DNA from: an uncultured SAR86 cluster bacterium
GTDB taxonomy: Bacteria > Pseudomonadota > Gammaproteobacteria > Magnimaribacterales > D2472
Assembly: GCA_902558395.1 (NCBI GenBank)
Contig: CACEDS010000001.1
Location: 322,180-386,179, forward strand
Length of the DNA stretch: 64,000 nucleotides
Direction: 5' to 3'
Under the pieces are notes generated by a model. It made no database searches. It was not told the DNA's origin and saw only the letters and a list, made by a program, of their open reading frames with translations. Below, piece after piece: positions 44,998 through 59,276 of the stretch. Each line of letters starts with the position of its first letter. The first letter of the stretch is position 1. Both the position numbers and the translations under genes were made by a program.

Positions 44998-46782
44998 ATG
45001 ACTAATTACAATTCTTCAAATATCAAAACATTAGAATTTGATGCTCTGATTATTGGCGGAGGCGGCTCAGGAATGAGAGCGTCTCTTGAGCTTGCTAAAT
45101 CTGGATTAAAAACAGCTGTTGTGTCTAAAGTTTTTCCTACAAGATCTCATACGGTCTCAGCCCAAGGCGGCATAACTTGTGCTATTCAAAGCGCCGATCC
45201 AAATGATGATTGGAGATGGCATATGTATGATACTGTCAAAGGAGCAGATTATATTGGTGATCAAGATGCCATAGAATATTTATGTTCAGAAGGACCAAAA
45301 GCAGTTTTTGAGTTAGAGCATATGGGATTACCATTTTCAAGATTTGAAAATGGGAGAATATATCAAAGACCATTTGGAGGTCAGTCAAAAGATTATGGAA
45401 AGGGAGGTCAAGCTGCTAGAACTTGTGCTGCAGCAGATAGAACAGGACATGCATTGCTTCATACTCTGTATCAAAATAATGTTAAAGAAGGAACAAACTT
45501 CTTAAACGAGTGGTTTGCAGTAGATATAGTTAAAAATGATCAAAATGAGGTCACTGGTGTAATTGCATTTTCAATTGAATATGGGGAAGTTGCTTATTTA
45601 AAAGCGCAATCTACGGTTATGGCTACAGGCGGCGCTGGAAGAATTTATGCATCTACTACTAATGCTTTAATTAATACTGGTGATGGTCTTGCCATGGCTT
45701 TAAGGGCAGGCTATCCAGCGCAAGATATGGAAATGTGGCAATTTCATCCAACTGGAATATACGGGGCTGGCTCACTAGTTACCGAAGGTTGTAGAGGTGA
45801 AGGCGGATATTTAATAAACAAAGATGGCGAAAGATTCATGGAGCGATATGCTCCAAATGTTAAAGATCTTGCAGGCAGGGATGTCGTGGCTAGATCAATG
45901 GTTCTTGAAATACTTGAAGGTAGAGGATGTGGTGAAAACAACGATCACATTTACTTAAAGCTAGACCATCTTGGAGCTGATGTATTAAATGCAAAATTGC
46001 CTGGAATATGCGAACTATCAAGAACCTTTGCTCACGTAGATCCGATATATGAACCAATACCTGTTGTTCCTACATGTCACTATATGATGGGCGGCACTCC
46101 AACTAATATTAATGGACAAGCTTTTAATAGAATTGATGGAACCGATTCCATTGTTCCTGGCTTGTTTGCAGCTGGTGAAGCGGCATGCGTTTCTGTACAT
46201 GGAGCAAATAGACTTGGCGGTAACTCACTTCTTGATTTAGTTGTGTTTGGAAGGGCTACAGGAATGTTTATTCAAGAAGATTTAAAATCAGGTGGCGGTG
46301 TTAAATCTGCTGATAAAGATGATATTGATAATGCTCTTGATAGATTAAATACATTAAATAATTCTGATAGCGGTTATGAAACAGCAGAAGTAAAAAAAGA
46401 ACTCCAACAATGTATGCAAAATTATTTTGGAGTCTTTAGAAGAGGCGAATACATGAAAAAAGGCCTTGATGAACTGCAAGAAATTAGAGAGAAGGTTGAT
46501 CTACTTCATTTAAAAGATAAAAGTAATGCTTTTAATACAAGCAGAGTAGAAGCAATTGAGCTTCAAAATTTATTTGAGGTTGCAGAAGCTACTGCAATTG
46601 CGGCATACAGCAGAGACGAAAGCAGGGGCGCTCATGCTAGGGACGATTTCCCTGATAGAGATGATGAGAGATGGCTATGTCATTCTTTATATGATCCATT
46701 ATCAAAAACAGTCTCTAAAAGAGATGTAAATTTTAATCCCTCAGAGGTTGAGGCGTTTCCACCAATTGTAAGGACTTATTAG
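44998..46782 (+). CDS. sdhA: succinate dehydrogenase flavoprotein subunit SdhA
   Basis: The catalytic subunit oxidises succinate to fumarate with covalently bound FAD. The 594-residue product has the dinucleotide loop [12 protein letters not shown] (about 18-29), the FAD-linking His in [10 protein letters not shown] (His51), the substrate region with [11 protein letters not shown] and [24 protein letters not shown], and [17 protein letters not shown]. Full length. It begins 3 bases after sdhD and is followed directly by sdhB. Confidence 0.98.
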   Translation: MTNYNSSNIKTLEFDALIIGGGGSGMRASLELAKSGLKTAVVSKVFPTRSHTVSAQGGITCAIQSADPNDDWRWHMYDTVKGADYIGDQDAIEYLCSEGPKAVFELEHMGLPFSRFENGRIYQRPFGGQSKDYGKGGQAARTCAAADRTGHALLHTLYQNNVKEGTNFLNEWFAVDIVKNDQNEVTGVIAFSIEYGEVAYLKAQSTVMATGGAGRIYASTTNALINTGDGLAMALRAGYPAQDMEMWQFHPTGIYGAGSLVTEGCRGEGGYLINKDGERFMERYAPNVKDLAGRDVVARSMVLEILEGRGCGENNDHIYLKLDHLGADVLNAKLPGICELSRTFAHVDPIYEPIPVVPTCHYMMGGTPTNINGQAFNRIDGTDSIVPGLFAAGEAACVSVHGANRLGGNSLLDLVVFGRATGMFIQEDLKSGGGVKSADKDDIDNALDRLNTLNNSDSGYETAEVKKELQQCMQNYFGVFRRGEYMKKGLDELQEIREKVDLLHLKDKSNAFNTSRVEAIELQNLFEVAEATAIAAYSRDESRGAHARDDFPDRDDERWLCHSLYDPLSKTVSKRDVNFNPSEVEAFPPIVRTY

Positions 46783-47529
46783 ATGGCGACTAATATTTTA
46801 GAAGTAAATATGTATAGATATAATCCTGAGGAGGATAAATTTCCTTACATTAAACAATATCAGATTGAAAAACCTGCAAAAGACATCATGGTTTTGGATT
46901 TATTGCACCTATTGAAAGAGCAAGATGAATCTATTTCATATAGAAGATCTTGTAGAGAAGGGGTATGCGGTTCAGATGGCATGAACATCAATGGAAAGAA
47001 TGGCCTTGCATGCATAACACCAATATCCTCTGTTCTAAAGAAAAACAAAATTGAACTCAGACCATTACCAGGATTGCCAGTTATTAGAGATTTGGTTGTT
47101 GATATGACAGAGTTCTATGCACAGTACGAAAAAATTAAACCCTTTCTTCAAAATAGTACTACTGCTCCAGAACAAGAAAGACTTCAGTCTCCAGAAGACA
47201 GAGATAAACTAGATGGACTATATGAATGCATATTGTGTGCCTGTTGCTCAACAAGTTGCCCATCTTTTTGGTGGAATCCAGATAAATTTTTAGGACCTGC
47301 TGCTTTACTTCAAGCATATAGATTTCTTGCAGATACAAGAGATTTAAAAACTAATGAGAGACTTGAAGATTTATCAGACCCATTCAGTGTTTATAGATGT
47401 CATGGAATTATGAATTGTGTAAGCGTATGTCCTAAAGGATTAAATCCAAATAAAGCAATTGGTGAAATTAAGACAATGTTGTTGAAGGATAAAAAAGAAA
47501 TTATCACCACAGATGGAGCTATGAATTAA
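46783..47529 (+). CDS. sdhB: succinate dehydrogenase iron-sulfur subunit SdhB
   Basis: SdhB carries electrons from FAD to quinone through three clusters. The 248-residue product has [2Fe-2S] ligands Cys57, Cys62, Asp65, Cys77 (the Asp is also found in E. coli), the [4Fe-4S] motif CILCACCSTSCP, and the [3Fe-4S] motif CHGIMNCVSVCPKGLNP. Slightly longer than E. coli (238). It depends on the Isc system encoded at 33304-36271. Confidence 0.97.
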   Translation: MATNILEVNMYRYNPEEDKFPYIKQYQIEKPAKDIMVLDLLHLLKEQDESISYRRSCREGVCGSDGMNINGKNGLACITPISSVLKKNKIELRPLPGLPVIRDLVVDMTEFYAQYEKIKPFLQNSTTAPEQERLQSPEDRDKLDGLYECILCACCSTSCPSFWWNPDKFLGPAALLQAYRFLADTRDLKTNERLEDLSDPFSVYRCHGIMNCVSVCPKGLNPNKAIGEIKTMLLKDKKEIITTDGAMN

Positions 47530-47535
47530 CTTGAA

Positions 47536-50340
47536 ATGACTAATTCGATGCAAGAACTATGGGGGAGTTCACATTTGTCAGCTGGACATGCTGCCTATCT
47601 TGAAACCCTGTATGAAAAATACTTAAACAATCCAGAAGATTTATCTTCTGAGTGGATAGATTTTTTTAAAAACTTACCAAATGCATCAAATGGTAATATT
47701 GAAATATCACATCAGAGTATTGTTGAAGAATTTAAGAATTTATCAAGAGCTTCAATCACATCTCACGAATCAGTTGACGAAAGGCAAGGAAAGGTTATAA
47801 GACTTATTCAAGCATATAGAAACAGAGGTCATCAAGAAGCTACCTTAGATCCTTTAGGCATTATGCAAAGAGATCAAATTGAAGATCTTAAAATTGAGTT
47901 TCATGGTCTCAATGAGTCTGATCTGGATGATGAATTTTTTACTGATACTTTTGATATTGGGCCAAAAAAATCTACTTTAAGAAATATTGTTAAAGAATTA
48001 AGAAGAATTTACTGTGGCAATATTGGAATTGAATACAACTATATTATGCATTCAGATGAGCGAAGATGGTTCCAAAAGAAATTTGAATCAAAAATAGAAA
48101 ACTATAGTTTTTCAAATGAAGAAAAAATACATATTTTTGAGAGGTTAAACTCTGCTGAAGGACTAGCTAAATACTTAGCTGCGAAATATCCAGGTATGAA
48201 AAGGTTTGGTATTGATGGAAGCGAGTCTTTAGTCCCATTAGTTGATGCTGTTATTCAAAATTGTGGAGCATTGGGAGCAAATCAGATTTGTTTTGGTATG
48301 GCTCACAGAGGAAGATTAAATTTATTAGTAAACGTATTAGGCAAACTACCAAAAGATTTATTTTCTGCATTTGATGAAACTGATGTACTTGAAGGTGCTA
48401 ATACTGGAGACGTTAAATATCATCTTGGATTCTCATCAAATATTGATACTCCTGGTGGTGAAGTTCATGTGTCTTTAAACAACAATCCATCCCATCTAGA
48501 AATCGTTGATCCTGTGGTGCTTGGATCGGTTAGAGCAAGACAGGATAGGTTAGATGACGTAGAAAGAAAAAAAGTTGTTCCTGTTTTATTACATGGTGAC
48601 GCATCATTTTCAGGTCAAGGTGTAGTAATGGAGTCTTTACAAATGTCTCAAACTAGAGGCTTTAATGTTGGCGGAACTATTCATGTAATAGTGAACAATC
48701 AAATTGGTTTTACTACAAGCAATAAATTGGATGCAAGATCAACCGATTATGCAACTGATGTTGCAAAAATGATTCAGGCTCCTGTTATTCATGTAAATGG
48801 TGATGATCCAGAAATGGTTGTAAAAGCAGTAAAAATTGCTTGTAAGTACAGAGCTAAATTTAATAAAGATATTGTTATTGATTTATTTTGTTATAGAAGA
48901 AGAGGTCATAACGAAGCAGATGATCCATCAGCAACACAACCAACTATGTATAAGACAATTGCTAAACATCCAAGTGTTTTAAATCAATATCAAGAAAAAC
49001 TAATAAACGATGGTCATATCACAAAAGAATCTGCATTAGAGATTAAAAATTCATATAGAAAATCTTTAGAAGGCGGTGAAACTGTAGCAAAAAGCTTAGC
49101 TGAGCATTCAAATAATGAATTGTGGTTTGACTGGACAGAATATTTAGATGTTTTATGGTGGCCTAAAGTTGACACTACTTTTGATCAAAAGAAATTAAAA
49201 AAACTAGGCAAGCAAATATGCGAAGTTCCTAACTCTTTTAATCTCGGAACACAGGCATCAAAAATTTTTGCTGACAGAATAAAGATGAATGAAGGTAGTT
49301 TAGAAATAAATTGGGGATTTGCCGAAAGTATGTCATATGCCACATTACTTTCAGAGGGCTATCCAATAAGAGTAACAGGCCAGGATGTTAGAAGAGGAAC
49401 CTTTTCTCATAGACATGCATGTGTTTTTGATAAAGAGACTGGAGATGGGTATATCCCGTTATCAAAAATCGCTAGAGATCATAATACAAGGTTTGATATA
49501 TATGATTCTCTATTATCAGAAGAAGCAGTTTTAGGTTTTGAATACGGATATTCTGCAACATGGCCTACAGGTTTAACTATTTGGGAAGCTCAATTCGGTG
49601 ATTTTGTAAATGGAGCTCAAGTTGTTATTGATCAATTTATAGTTTCTGCACAACACAAATGGGAGAGATTGTCTGGGTTAGTTATGCTTTTACCCCATGG
49701 GTATGAGGGACAAGGCCCAGAACATAGCAGTGCAAGAATAGAGAGATTCTTACAATTATGTGCATCAGAAAATATACAGGTATGTGTTCCTAGCTCTCCA
49801 TCTCAGATATTCCATTTACTTAGAAGGCAAGCAATAAGAAAAATGAGAACTCCTCTTATAGTTATTTCTCCAAAAAGTTTATTAAGAAACCCAAATGCAA
49901 CTTCTTCAATTAATGAATTAACAGATGGATCTTTTCAATGCGTTATTGATAGTGACAACAAGAAAAAATCTAATGTTAAAAAAATCATACTATGTTCTGG
50001 TAAAGTTTTTTATGATCTTCAAAATAAAAAAATACAAGATAAAAAAGAACATATTGCTATTGTAAGAATAGAACAGCTATATCCATTCCCATATGATGAT
50101 TTAGAGGAATGTCTAAAAAAATATAAAAATGTTGAAGAAATTGTTTGGTGCCAAGAAGAGCCAGCAAATCAAGGAGCTTGGTTTAGTCACAGACATAGAT
50201 TACAAAGAGTTTTGGATAGATTGGATTCAGGTAAAGAAATCTCCATGGTTAGCAGACCTCCAGCAGCTGCTCCAGCCGTTGGTATGATGAAATTACATCT
50301 TGAACAACAAAACAATCTTATAGAGGAAGCGTTAAAATAG
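47536..50340 (+). CDS. sucA: 2-oxoglutarate dehydrogenase E1 component
   Basis: The thiamine-diphosphate E1 subunit decarboxylates 2-oxoglutarate and passes succinyl groups to SucB. The 934-residue product has full length and the marks [12 protein letters not shown] (about 10-21), [32 protein letters not shown], the ThDP motif around [13 protein letters not shown] to [25 protein letters not shown], and [14 protein letters not shown]. It follows sdhB after 6 bases. Confidence 0.98.
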   Translation: MTNSMQELWGSSHLSAGHAAYLETLYEKYLNNPEDLSSEWIDFFKNLPNASNGNIEISHQSIVEEFKNLSRASITSHESVDERQGKVIRLIQAYRNRGHQEATLDPLGIMQRDQIEDLKIEFHGLNESDLDDEFFTDTFDIGPKKSTLRNIVKELRRIYCGNIGIEYNYIMHSDERRWFQKKFESKIENYSFSNEEKIHIFERLNSAEGLAKYLAAKYPGMKRFGIDGSESLVPLVDAVIQNCGALGANQICFGMAHRGRLNLLVNVLGKLPKDLFSAFDETDVLEGANTGDVKYHLGFSSNIDTPGGEVHVSLNNNPSHLEIVDPVVLGSVRARQDRLDDVERKKVVPVLLHGDASFSGQGVVMESLQMSQTRGFNVGGTIHVIVNNQIGFTTSNKLDARSTDYATDVAKMIQAPVIHVNGDDPEMVVKAVKIACKYRAKFNKDIVIDLFCYRRRGHNEADDPSATQPTMYKTIAKHPSVLNQYQEKLINDGHITKESALEIKNSYRKSLEGGETVAKSLAEHSNNELWFDWTEYLDVLWWPKVDTTFDQKKLKKLGKQICEVPNSFNLGTQASKIFADRIKMNEGSLEINWGFAESMSYATLLSEGYPIRVTGQDVRRGTFSHRHACVFDKETGDGYIPLSKIARDHNTRFDIYDSLLSEEAVLGFEYGYSATWPTGLTIWEAQFGDFVNGAQVVIDQFIVSAQHKWERLSGLVMLLPHGYEGQGPEHSSARIERFLQLCASENIQVCVPSSPSQIFHLLRRQAIRKMRTPLIVISPKSLLRNPNATSSINELTDGSFQCVIDSDNKKKSNVKKIILCSGKVFYDLQNKKIQDKKEHIAIVRIEQLYPFPYDDLEECLKKYKNVEEIVWCQEEPANQGAWFSHRHRLQRVLDRLDSGKEISMVSRPPAAAPAVGMMKLHLEQQNNLIEEALK

Positions 50341-50348
50341 GGATAATT

Positions 50349-54139
<3,791 letters not shown>

Positions 54140-54143
<4 letters not shown>

Positions 54144-55012
54144 GTATCTTAGTTAATAAAGACACAAGAGTAATTGTTCAAGGGTTTACTGGCTCACAGG
54201 CAACTCTTCATTCAGAGCAGGCTATAGAGTATGGCACTAATATTGTTGGGGGTATTACTCCAGGTAAGGGAGGGCAAACGCATTTAGGAAAGCCGGTATT
54301 TGATACCATGGATGAAGCTGTAAAAAGTGTTCAGCCGAATGCATCATTGATATTTGTTCCAGCTCCTTTTTGTAAAGACTCTATTTTAGAGGCTGCAGAA
54401 TCAGGAATAGAATTAATTGTTTGTATTACAGAGGGCGTCCCAACTCTAGATATGCTTGATGTTAAAAAACGAGTTGACGAATTAGACATCACTTTAATAG
54501 GCCCTAATTGTCCTGGTCTCATTACCCCTGGAGAGGCTAAATTAGGCATTATGCCTGCAAGCATTCATATGCAGGGATCTATTGGCATCATTTCAAGGTC
54601 TGGTACATTGACTTATGAGGCGGTTAAACAAACAACTGATTTAGGTTTTGGCCAAAGTAGTTGTGTGGGTATTGGTGGTGATCCTATTCCGGGCTCATCT
54701 TTTATAGATATACTTAAGTTATTTGAAAATGATCCTCAAACCGAAGCCATAGTGATGGTTGGAGAAATTGGAGGAACTGCTGAGGAAGATGCTGCAGAAT
54801 TTATAAAAAATAATGTTTCAAAACCAGTTATTTCTTATATTGCAGGCCAAACCGCTCCTGCTGGTAAAAGAATGGGGCATGCTGGTGCAATAATTGCTGG
54901 AGGTAAAGGTACTGCTGCAGATAAAATTTCTAAGTTAAAAGAATGTGGGGTTCATGTAGCTGACAACTTAACTGAAATCGGCTCAACTGTTGCAAAGGTA
55001 ATTAAAAAGTAA
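54140..55012 (+). CDS. sucD: succinyl-CoA synthetase alpha subunit
   Basis: SucD carries the CoA-binding Rossmann domain and the phosphohistidine. The 290-residue product has [44 protein letters not shown], and the phosphorylated His in [14 protein letters not shown] (His247). Length equals E. coli SucD (289). Last gene of the operon; its end overlaps the end of the convergent MATE gene by 11 bases, so no separate terminator exists between them. Confidence 0.97.
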
Positions 55013-56366
55013 CTTCAATTTTTTTAAGATATTTTTTAATAACCCATCTAAGTCTTAATATTGCTAAAATTGCAAATATGCTTAATCCAATTATCATTCC
55101 GAACCACATTCCAGCAGCACCCATAGGCGCATTAAAACCTGCCATAGTAAGATAATATCCAATTGGCATTGCAAATATCCAATAAGATATAAATAAAAGG
55201 ATCATTGGAACAAAAGTATCTTTAAAACCTCTTAAACTTCCAAGAGCGCCCATTTGAATTCCATCAGGCAGTTGAAAAATCGCAGCAAAAATTAATAAAT
55301 ATACAGCAAGAGAAAATATAATTTCATCTGTTGTATATATACTAACTATTAGCTCTCTAAAGCTTAAAATTAATATCACATTCATTAATGCAGTTAAAAT
55401 ACATAAATAAATTGTTGATGAAGAGGCAACCTTTGCTTGTTTATAATTATTCTCGCCAATTAAATTACCAACTCTTGTTGCAGCAGCCAAACCAACTGCT
55501 AATGGCACCATAAAAAATAAACTAGCAACATTAATTGCTATAGCATGGCTTGCAACAATATCTTCACCAAGTATACCTAAAATAATTTGAGCACCTGAAA
55601 ACATGCTTAGTTCAATAAAAATTCCAAAACCAATTGGCAATCCAAGCTTAAATACCTCTTTAGTAGTCTCAATAGAAGGAGACGTAAATTTAGAGAAGGG
55701 CTCGGTTATTTTATATTTTTTATTTATATTGATGTAAATTAAGATTGTTACCATCATAATAAATGAAACAATCGTAGTGGCTATACCGCAACCAACTCCA
55801 CCTAATTTAGGTGCTCCCAACCATCCATATACAAAAATTAAATCTAGGGGAATATTTAAAATCATTCCAAAAACTGCAATATAAAAAACAGGTTTTGTTA
55901 GAGTCATACCCTCGCTATAACACCTTAAACATGTAAAGACCGTAATAAAGGCAAAACCTAGCGCAACAGCTTTGAGGTATTTTTCTGAAATATCTGTAAC
56001 GCTTTTATCAATAGGCAATACATCTAAAATTATCCCCATATTCATAAACAATAAAGCGATTAGGAATCCTAATAGAATAGATATCCACAAAACTTCTCTG
56101 AGTTTTTGACCAATTAGTTGGAATTTTTTTGCTCCATAAAGTTGAGCAACTATTGGAGTTACGGCAAAAATTACACCAGAAAAAAACATAAAAATAGTCA
56201 TGGAAAATGCATTTCCAACAGCAAGACCTGCTAAATCTGATGCACTTGCTCTTCCAGCAATAATTGTATCGGTAGTGCCCATAAGAGCATAAGATAATTG
56301 AGAGCCAAATATTGGAAATCCAATATTGAAGAGGTGTTTAAATTCTTTTAAATATTTTTTAATCAA
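55002..56366 (-). CDS. MATE family efflux protein
   Basis: A 454-residue inner-membrane antiporter of the MATE (multidrug and toxic compound extrusion) superfamily with about 12 membrane segments. Marks are [26 protein letters not shown] near the N-terminus (core residues GFPIFGSQL and DTIIAG), [13 protein letters not shown], the mid-protein [19 protein letters not shown] and [14 protein letters not shown]. Closest to the NorM/DinF groups by these segments; the substrate is unknown. The start appears to be a TTG (complement of 56364-56366) with no strong ribosome binding site. Divergent and overlapping with the acyltransferase gene. Confidence 0.88.
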   Translation of the reverse strand: MIKKYLKEFKHLFNIGFPIFGSQLSYALMGTTDTIIAGRASASDLAGLAVGNAFSMTIFMFFSGVIFAVTPIVAQLYGAKKFQLIGQKLREVLWISILLGFLIALLFMNMGIILDVLPIDKSVTDISEKYLKAVALGFAFITVFTCLRCYSEGMTLTKPVFYIAVFGMILNIPLDLIFVYGWLGAPKLGGVGCGIATTIVSFIMMVTILIYININKKYKITEPFSKFTSPSIETTKEVFKLGLPIGFGIFIELSMFSGAQIILGILGEDIVASHAIAINVASLFFMVPLAVGLAAATRVGNLIGENNYKQAKVASSSTIYLCILTALMNVILILSFRELIVSIYTTDEIIFSLAVYLLIFAAIFQLPDGIQMGALGSLRGFKDTFVPMILLFISYWIFAMPIGYYLTMAGFNAPMGAAGMWFGMIIGLSIFAILAILRLRWVIKKYLKKIEVTF

Positions 56367-57147
56367 TTTTTATGAAATAATTTTTCCGCTACTTTATCAT
56401 ATTAAAATATCACCTTTGGAGATTATTATCAGAAAAGACAATAGACCATATTGGTTAAAAAAATTAGTTACCAAAATTGTTAAAATTTATGTAAGACAAT
56501 TCTTAGAACCACAATTTGATTATCTTGGTAAAGGGGGCGCATATTTCAAACCAAGGTATATAAAGATATTTGGCGGTAATGTCTCAATTGATGATTACCC
56601 TACTTTAATTGGATCTAAAGATGCCCATATACAATTTACCTCTTGGGATATTGGTGAACATAAAGGTGAAATAAAAATTGGTAAGTTTTGCTTGATTACT
56701 CCTGGCGTTAGAATAATGTCAGCTAAAAGTATTATTATTGGGGATGCTTGCATGATTGCTCATGGCGCATACATATCAGATGCTGACTGGCATGGTATAT
56801 ATGATAGAGCCGAACCAGTTGGAAATACTAAGCCAGTAATTTTTGAGGATAATGTATGGATTGGTGATAGTGCGATTATCTGCAAAGGAGTGACTATCGG
56901 CAAGAATAGTATTATTGGCGCTGGCGCTGTAGTTACAAAAGACGTTCCTCCAAATTCAATATTTGCTGGGAATCCGGCTAAATTAGTAAAAACATTGGAT
57001 GATGTAGAATTCAATACTAGGGCTAACTTTCTTGAAGATCCTATTAAACTAGCAAAAGAATTTGATGCATTGGATAGATATACTTTGGGACAAAATAGTT
57101 TATTTGGATGGCTAAAAAGTTTAGTTATGCCGGATAAATCTAATTAA
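56326..57147 (+). CDS. left-handed beta-helix acyltransferase
   Basis: A hexapeptide-repeat O-acyltransferase. The coding frame open from ATG 56326 gives 273 residues; from about residue 90 it shows repeats of the left-handed helix type (IKIGKFCLITPGVRIMSAKSIIIGDACMIAHGAYI) and the CoA-binding end VWIGDSAIICKGVTIGKNSIIGAGAVVTKDVPPNSIFAGNPAKLVK, given by motif ends VWIGDSAII and AGNPAKLVK. The active His is likely in ADWHGIYDR. The first 40 bases overlap the MATE start, so a later start (a TTG at 56416, or an ATT after GGAG at 56418-56421) may be the real one. Acceptor unknown; possibly a cell-surface glycan. Confidence 0.82.
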   Translation: MKRCLNSFKYFLINFYEIIFPLLYHIKISPLEIIIRKDNRPYWLKKLVTKIVKIYVRQFLEPQFDYLGKGGAYFKPRYIKIFGGNVSIDDYPTLIGSKDAHIQFTSWDIGEHKGEIKIGKFCLITPGVRIMSAKSIIIGDACMIAHGAYISDADWHGIYDRAEPVGNTKPVIFEDNVWIGDSAIICKGVTIGKNSIIGAGAVVTKDVPPNSIFAGNPAKLVKTLDDVEFNTRANFLEDPIKLAKEFDALDRYTLGQNSLFGWLKSLVMPDKSN

Positions 57148-57150
57148 TAA

Positions 57151-58194
57151 ATGAAGATAGCGGTTGATAAGGGGATAAAATCCTTTGAAAAAATAATTAC
57201 ATCAATTAATGGGTTTGATGAGATAGAATTTGAATACCTTCAAACACAAGAAATAACTAACGATAAATTAAAAGATACAGAAGCATTATTTATCAGATCA
57301 ACTACCTCAGTAGACAAAGATTTACTTAAAAATACTAAAATTAAAATTGTTGGATCAGCAACAGCTGGTATAGATCACTTAGACACAAAATATTTAAATA
57401 GTAAGGATATTAAATGGTTTTGTGCAGAAGGCTCTAATTCATTATCTGTTGTAAATTATGTTATGTCAGCAATATGCTATTTAAAGAGAGAAAATCTTTT
57501 TAATATCAATGATAGCGTTGGAATAGTTGGTTATGGGAATATTGGTAAAAAATTAAAATTTGTTTTAGATACCTTTTCAATAAGAAACTCAGTTTATGAT
57601 CCATTCTTAGATCATGATTTTTTATCAAATATTAATACAATTAAAGAATGTGATTTAATTTCTTTACACGCTCCTTTAACTCATAAAACTTTATTTCCAA
57701 CATTTAAATTGGTAGACCAAGTTTTTATAGATGATATTAGTAATAAAACCCTTATCAATACTTCCAGAGGAGGTATTGTTGATGAGCAAAGTTTGTTGAA
57801 AAACAGCAAAGTAAATTATATTTCTGACGTCTGGATAAACGAACCAACTCCAAGTAAAGAAATTATTGATTATTCTTTGTTATCGACACCTCATATAGCA
57901 GGCCATAGTTTTAATGGAAAATTAAATGGAACACTTTATTTAATTAAACGTTTACAAGAATTTCTTGATATGGATAAGTCGATGGTATTTGAAAATAATA
58001 AAAAAATGAATTGTCTCTCAGAGGCAATTAAATTAACTGAACCATATAATATAGATACTTTTTATTCCGAATACCCAATCAAACAAGAATCCTCTAAATT
58101 CAAAAAAGCCTATTTAGGAGAACAAGAAGACTTTAAAGCAATTTTTGAAAGCTCTAGATCTAATCATTATTTTAGAAAAGACATAGAAATATAG
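57151..58194 (+). CDS. pdxB: erythronate-4-phosphate dehydrogenase
   Basis: PdxB performs the second step of the DXP-dependent pyridoxal phosphate pathway. The 347-residue product begins MKIAVDKGIKSFEKI, has LFIRSTTSVDKDLL and IVGSATAGIDHLD (the PdxB pattern rather than SerA), the NAD loop GIVGYGNIGKKL, the catalytic Arg in NTSRGGIVDE, the Glu in NEPTPSKEII, and His in TPHIAGHSFNGKL. A C-terminal dimerisation domain follows. Shorter than E. coli PdxB (378). Confidence 0.92.
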   Translation: MKIAVDKGIKSFEKIITSINGFDEIEFEYLQTQEITNDKLKDTEALFIRSTTSVDKDLLKNTKIKIVGSATAGIDHLDTKYLNSKDIKWFCAEGSNSLSVVNYVMSAICYLKRENLFNINDSVGIVGYGNIGKKLKFVLDTFSIRNSVYDPFLDHDFLSNINTIKECDLISLHAPLTHKTLFPTFKLVDQVFIDDISNKTLINTSRGGIVDEQSLLKNSKVNYISDVWINEPTPSKEIIDYSLLSTPHIAGHSFNGKLNGTLYLIKRLQEFLDMDKSMVFENNKKMNCLSEAIKLTEPYNIDTFYSEYPIKQESSKFKKAYLGEQEDFKAIFESSRSNHYFRKDIEI

Positions 58195-58328
58195 GATTTT
58201 GTCTTAATTAGTGCATACTTATTGCCCTTAAGCCCACAAAATAGTATTTTTTTATATTAAAATTATGTATATAAAACATATATTTCAAATCAGTAAATAA
58301 AAAATAAATAAAAAGAGATCATTTGTAA

Positions 58329-58340
58329 TTAATTAGTGCA
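58329..58340 (+). repeat. 12-bp direct repeat, second copy
   Basis: TTAATTAGTGCA here is identical to 58204-58215, 125 bp upstream. The GTGC core makes a chance match in AT-rich DNA less likely. It may be a regulator binding site. Confidence 0.6.
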
Positions 58341-58346
58341 GGTTAG

Positions 58347-58393
58347 GTACATATTTTTGGCATTTAAATTGCATATATTAAATGTACATATTT
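58347..58393 (+). repeat. 10-bp direct repeats flanking a candidate promoter
   Basis: GTACATATTT occurs at 58347-58356 and 58384-58393, 37 bp apart and in the same orientation. Each copy contains the self-complementary GTAC. The second copy would lie at the start of transcription if the sigma-54-like element between them is used, a place suited to an operator. Confidence 0.55.
58357..58373 (+). promoter_or_regulatory. sigma-54-like promoter element
   Basis: TTGGCAT (58357-58363) and TTGCA (58369-58373) give TGGCA...TTGCA with GG and GC exactly 10 bases apart, the -24/-12 layout of RpoN promoters. Only the C usual after TGGCA is replaced by T. AT-rich DNA can produce such a match by chance, and rpoN is not in the window. 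Confidence 0.35.
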
Positions 58394-58410
58394 AACAAAT
58401 AGGGTAAATC

Positions 58411-58815
58411 ATGAAATTTTCAAAAATTGACGAAAAATCTCTCAAAAATTCAAAAAAACTTATTAGAAGAGTATTAAGCGCAAGTATAGATAATCCAAAT
58501 AATCCAGAATCGCTAAATTTCTTCCAGGCAGATACTTACAGATTTTATTTTTTAATGAGCTTTATGTGGGAGGCTCTTGAAGGTAATGAAATCTCCCAAG
58601 AATATGCTATTTCATTAGTGCCTAAAAAATTCGCCTCAAGAATAAAAAGACTGCAAGTTTTAAAACAGGCAGTTCAGTTAGGATATATTGATGAGCAACA
58701 ATCCCAGGTTGATAGACGAAGAAGAATATATTTTCCTTCAGAAACGCTTTTAAATGATTTTGTTGAATATGCTAACGATTCTGATCAAGCTATAAAAATA
58801 GATAAAGCTTCATAA
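58411..58815 (+). CDS. unrecognised small protein with winged-helix features
   Basis: I do not recognise this 134-residue protein by name. The N-terminal half is helical and contains FYFLMSFMWEALEGNEISQEYAI (given by its ends FYFLMSF and ISQEYAI). The C-terminal half reads like a winged helix of MarR type: a helix ISLVPKKFASRIKRLQ (about 69-84), a second helix VLKQAVQLGYI (85-95), then a basic hairpin SQVDRRRRIYFPSE (100-113) as wing, and a final helix. This points to a DNA-binding regulator, perhaps acting on the repeats just upstream. No membrane segment or signal peptide. It is the one gene in the window lacking a clear housekeeping role. Confidence 0.65.
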   Translation: MKFSKIDEKSLKNSKKLIRRVLSASIDNPNNPESLNFFQADTYRFYFLMSFMWEALEGNEISQEYAISLVPKKFASRIKRLQVLKQAVQLGYIDEQQSQVDRRRRIYFPSETLLNDFVEYANDSDQAIKIDKAS

Positions 58816-58880
58816 TTTAAATTTTACTCTATAGATCTAAAGCTCTACCTATATTCATTGTTGTTCATTACAATTGAATA

Positions 58881-59276
58881 ATGTCGTTTAAAAATAAGTC
58901 AGATGAAGATTGGAAATCTCAACTTAGTGATGAGAGTTATTATGTAACTCGACAATCCGGTACTGAAAGACCTTTCACAGGCAAATATTGGAATTTTAAA
59001 GAAAAAGGGCAATACAACTGTATTTGCTGTGATACTCCACTGTTTGAATCTGATACAAAGTTTGATTCAGGTTGTGGCTGGCCAAGCTTTTTTCTTCCAA
59101 AAGATAAAGAAACAATATCTGAAGTTCCCGATCACTCTCATGGAATGACACGCATTGAAGTTAAGTGCAAGCAATGTGATGCCCACCTTGGACACGTTTT
59201 TAATGACGGCCCAAGACCGACAGGGTTAAGGTATTGTATTAATTCTGCCTCATTGGATTTTAAAAAAGATGGCTAG
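58881..59276 (+). CDS. msrB: peptide methionine (R)-S-oxide reductase MsrB
   Basis: MsrB repairs the R form of methionine sulfoxide in proteins. The 131-residue product has the catalytic Cys in RYCINSASL (Cys119), zinc ligands Cys47/Cys50 (CICC) and Cys96/Cys99 (CKQC), GCGWPSF, and LGHVFNDGP. Cys65 in GCGWPSF is the usual place of the resolving residue. Normal length. The end overlaps the murJ start by 8 bases. Confidence 0.96.
   Translation: MSFKNKSDEDWKSQLSDESYYVTRQSGTERPFTGKYWNFKEKGQYNCICCDTPLFESDTKFDSGCGWPSFFLPKDKETISEVPDHSHGMTRIEVKCKQCDAHLGHVFNDGPRPTGLRYCINSASLDFKKDG

Larger units (their letters stand above)
58195..58410 (+). promoter_or_regulatory. 216-bp intergenic region with repeats upstream of the winged-helix gene
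   Basis: This is the largest gap in the window. It holds a 12-bp direct repeat TTAATTAGTGCA (58204-58215 and 58329-58340), a 10-bp direct repeat GTACATATTT (58347-58356 and 58384-58393), and between the latter two a sigma-54-like element. AGGG lies 7 bases before the ATG at 58411. No terminator hairpin for pdxB and no recognisable RNA gene were seen. Confidence 0.6.
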
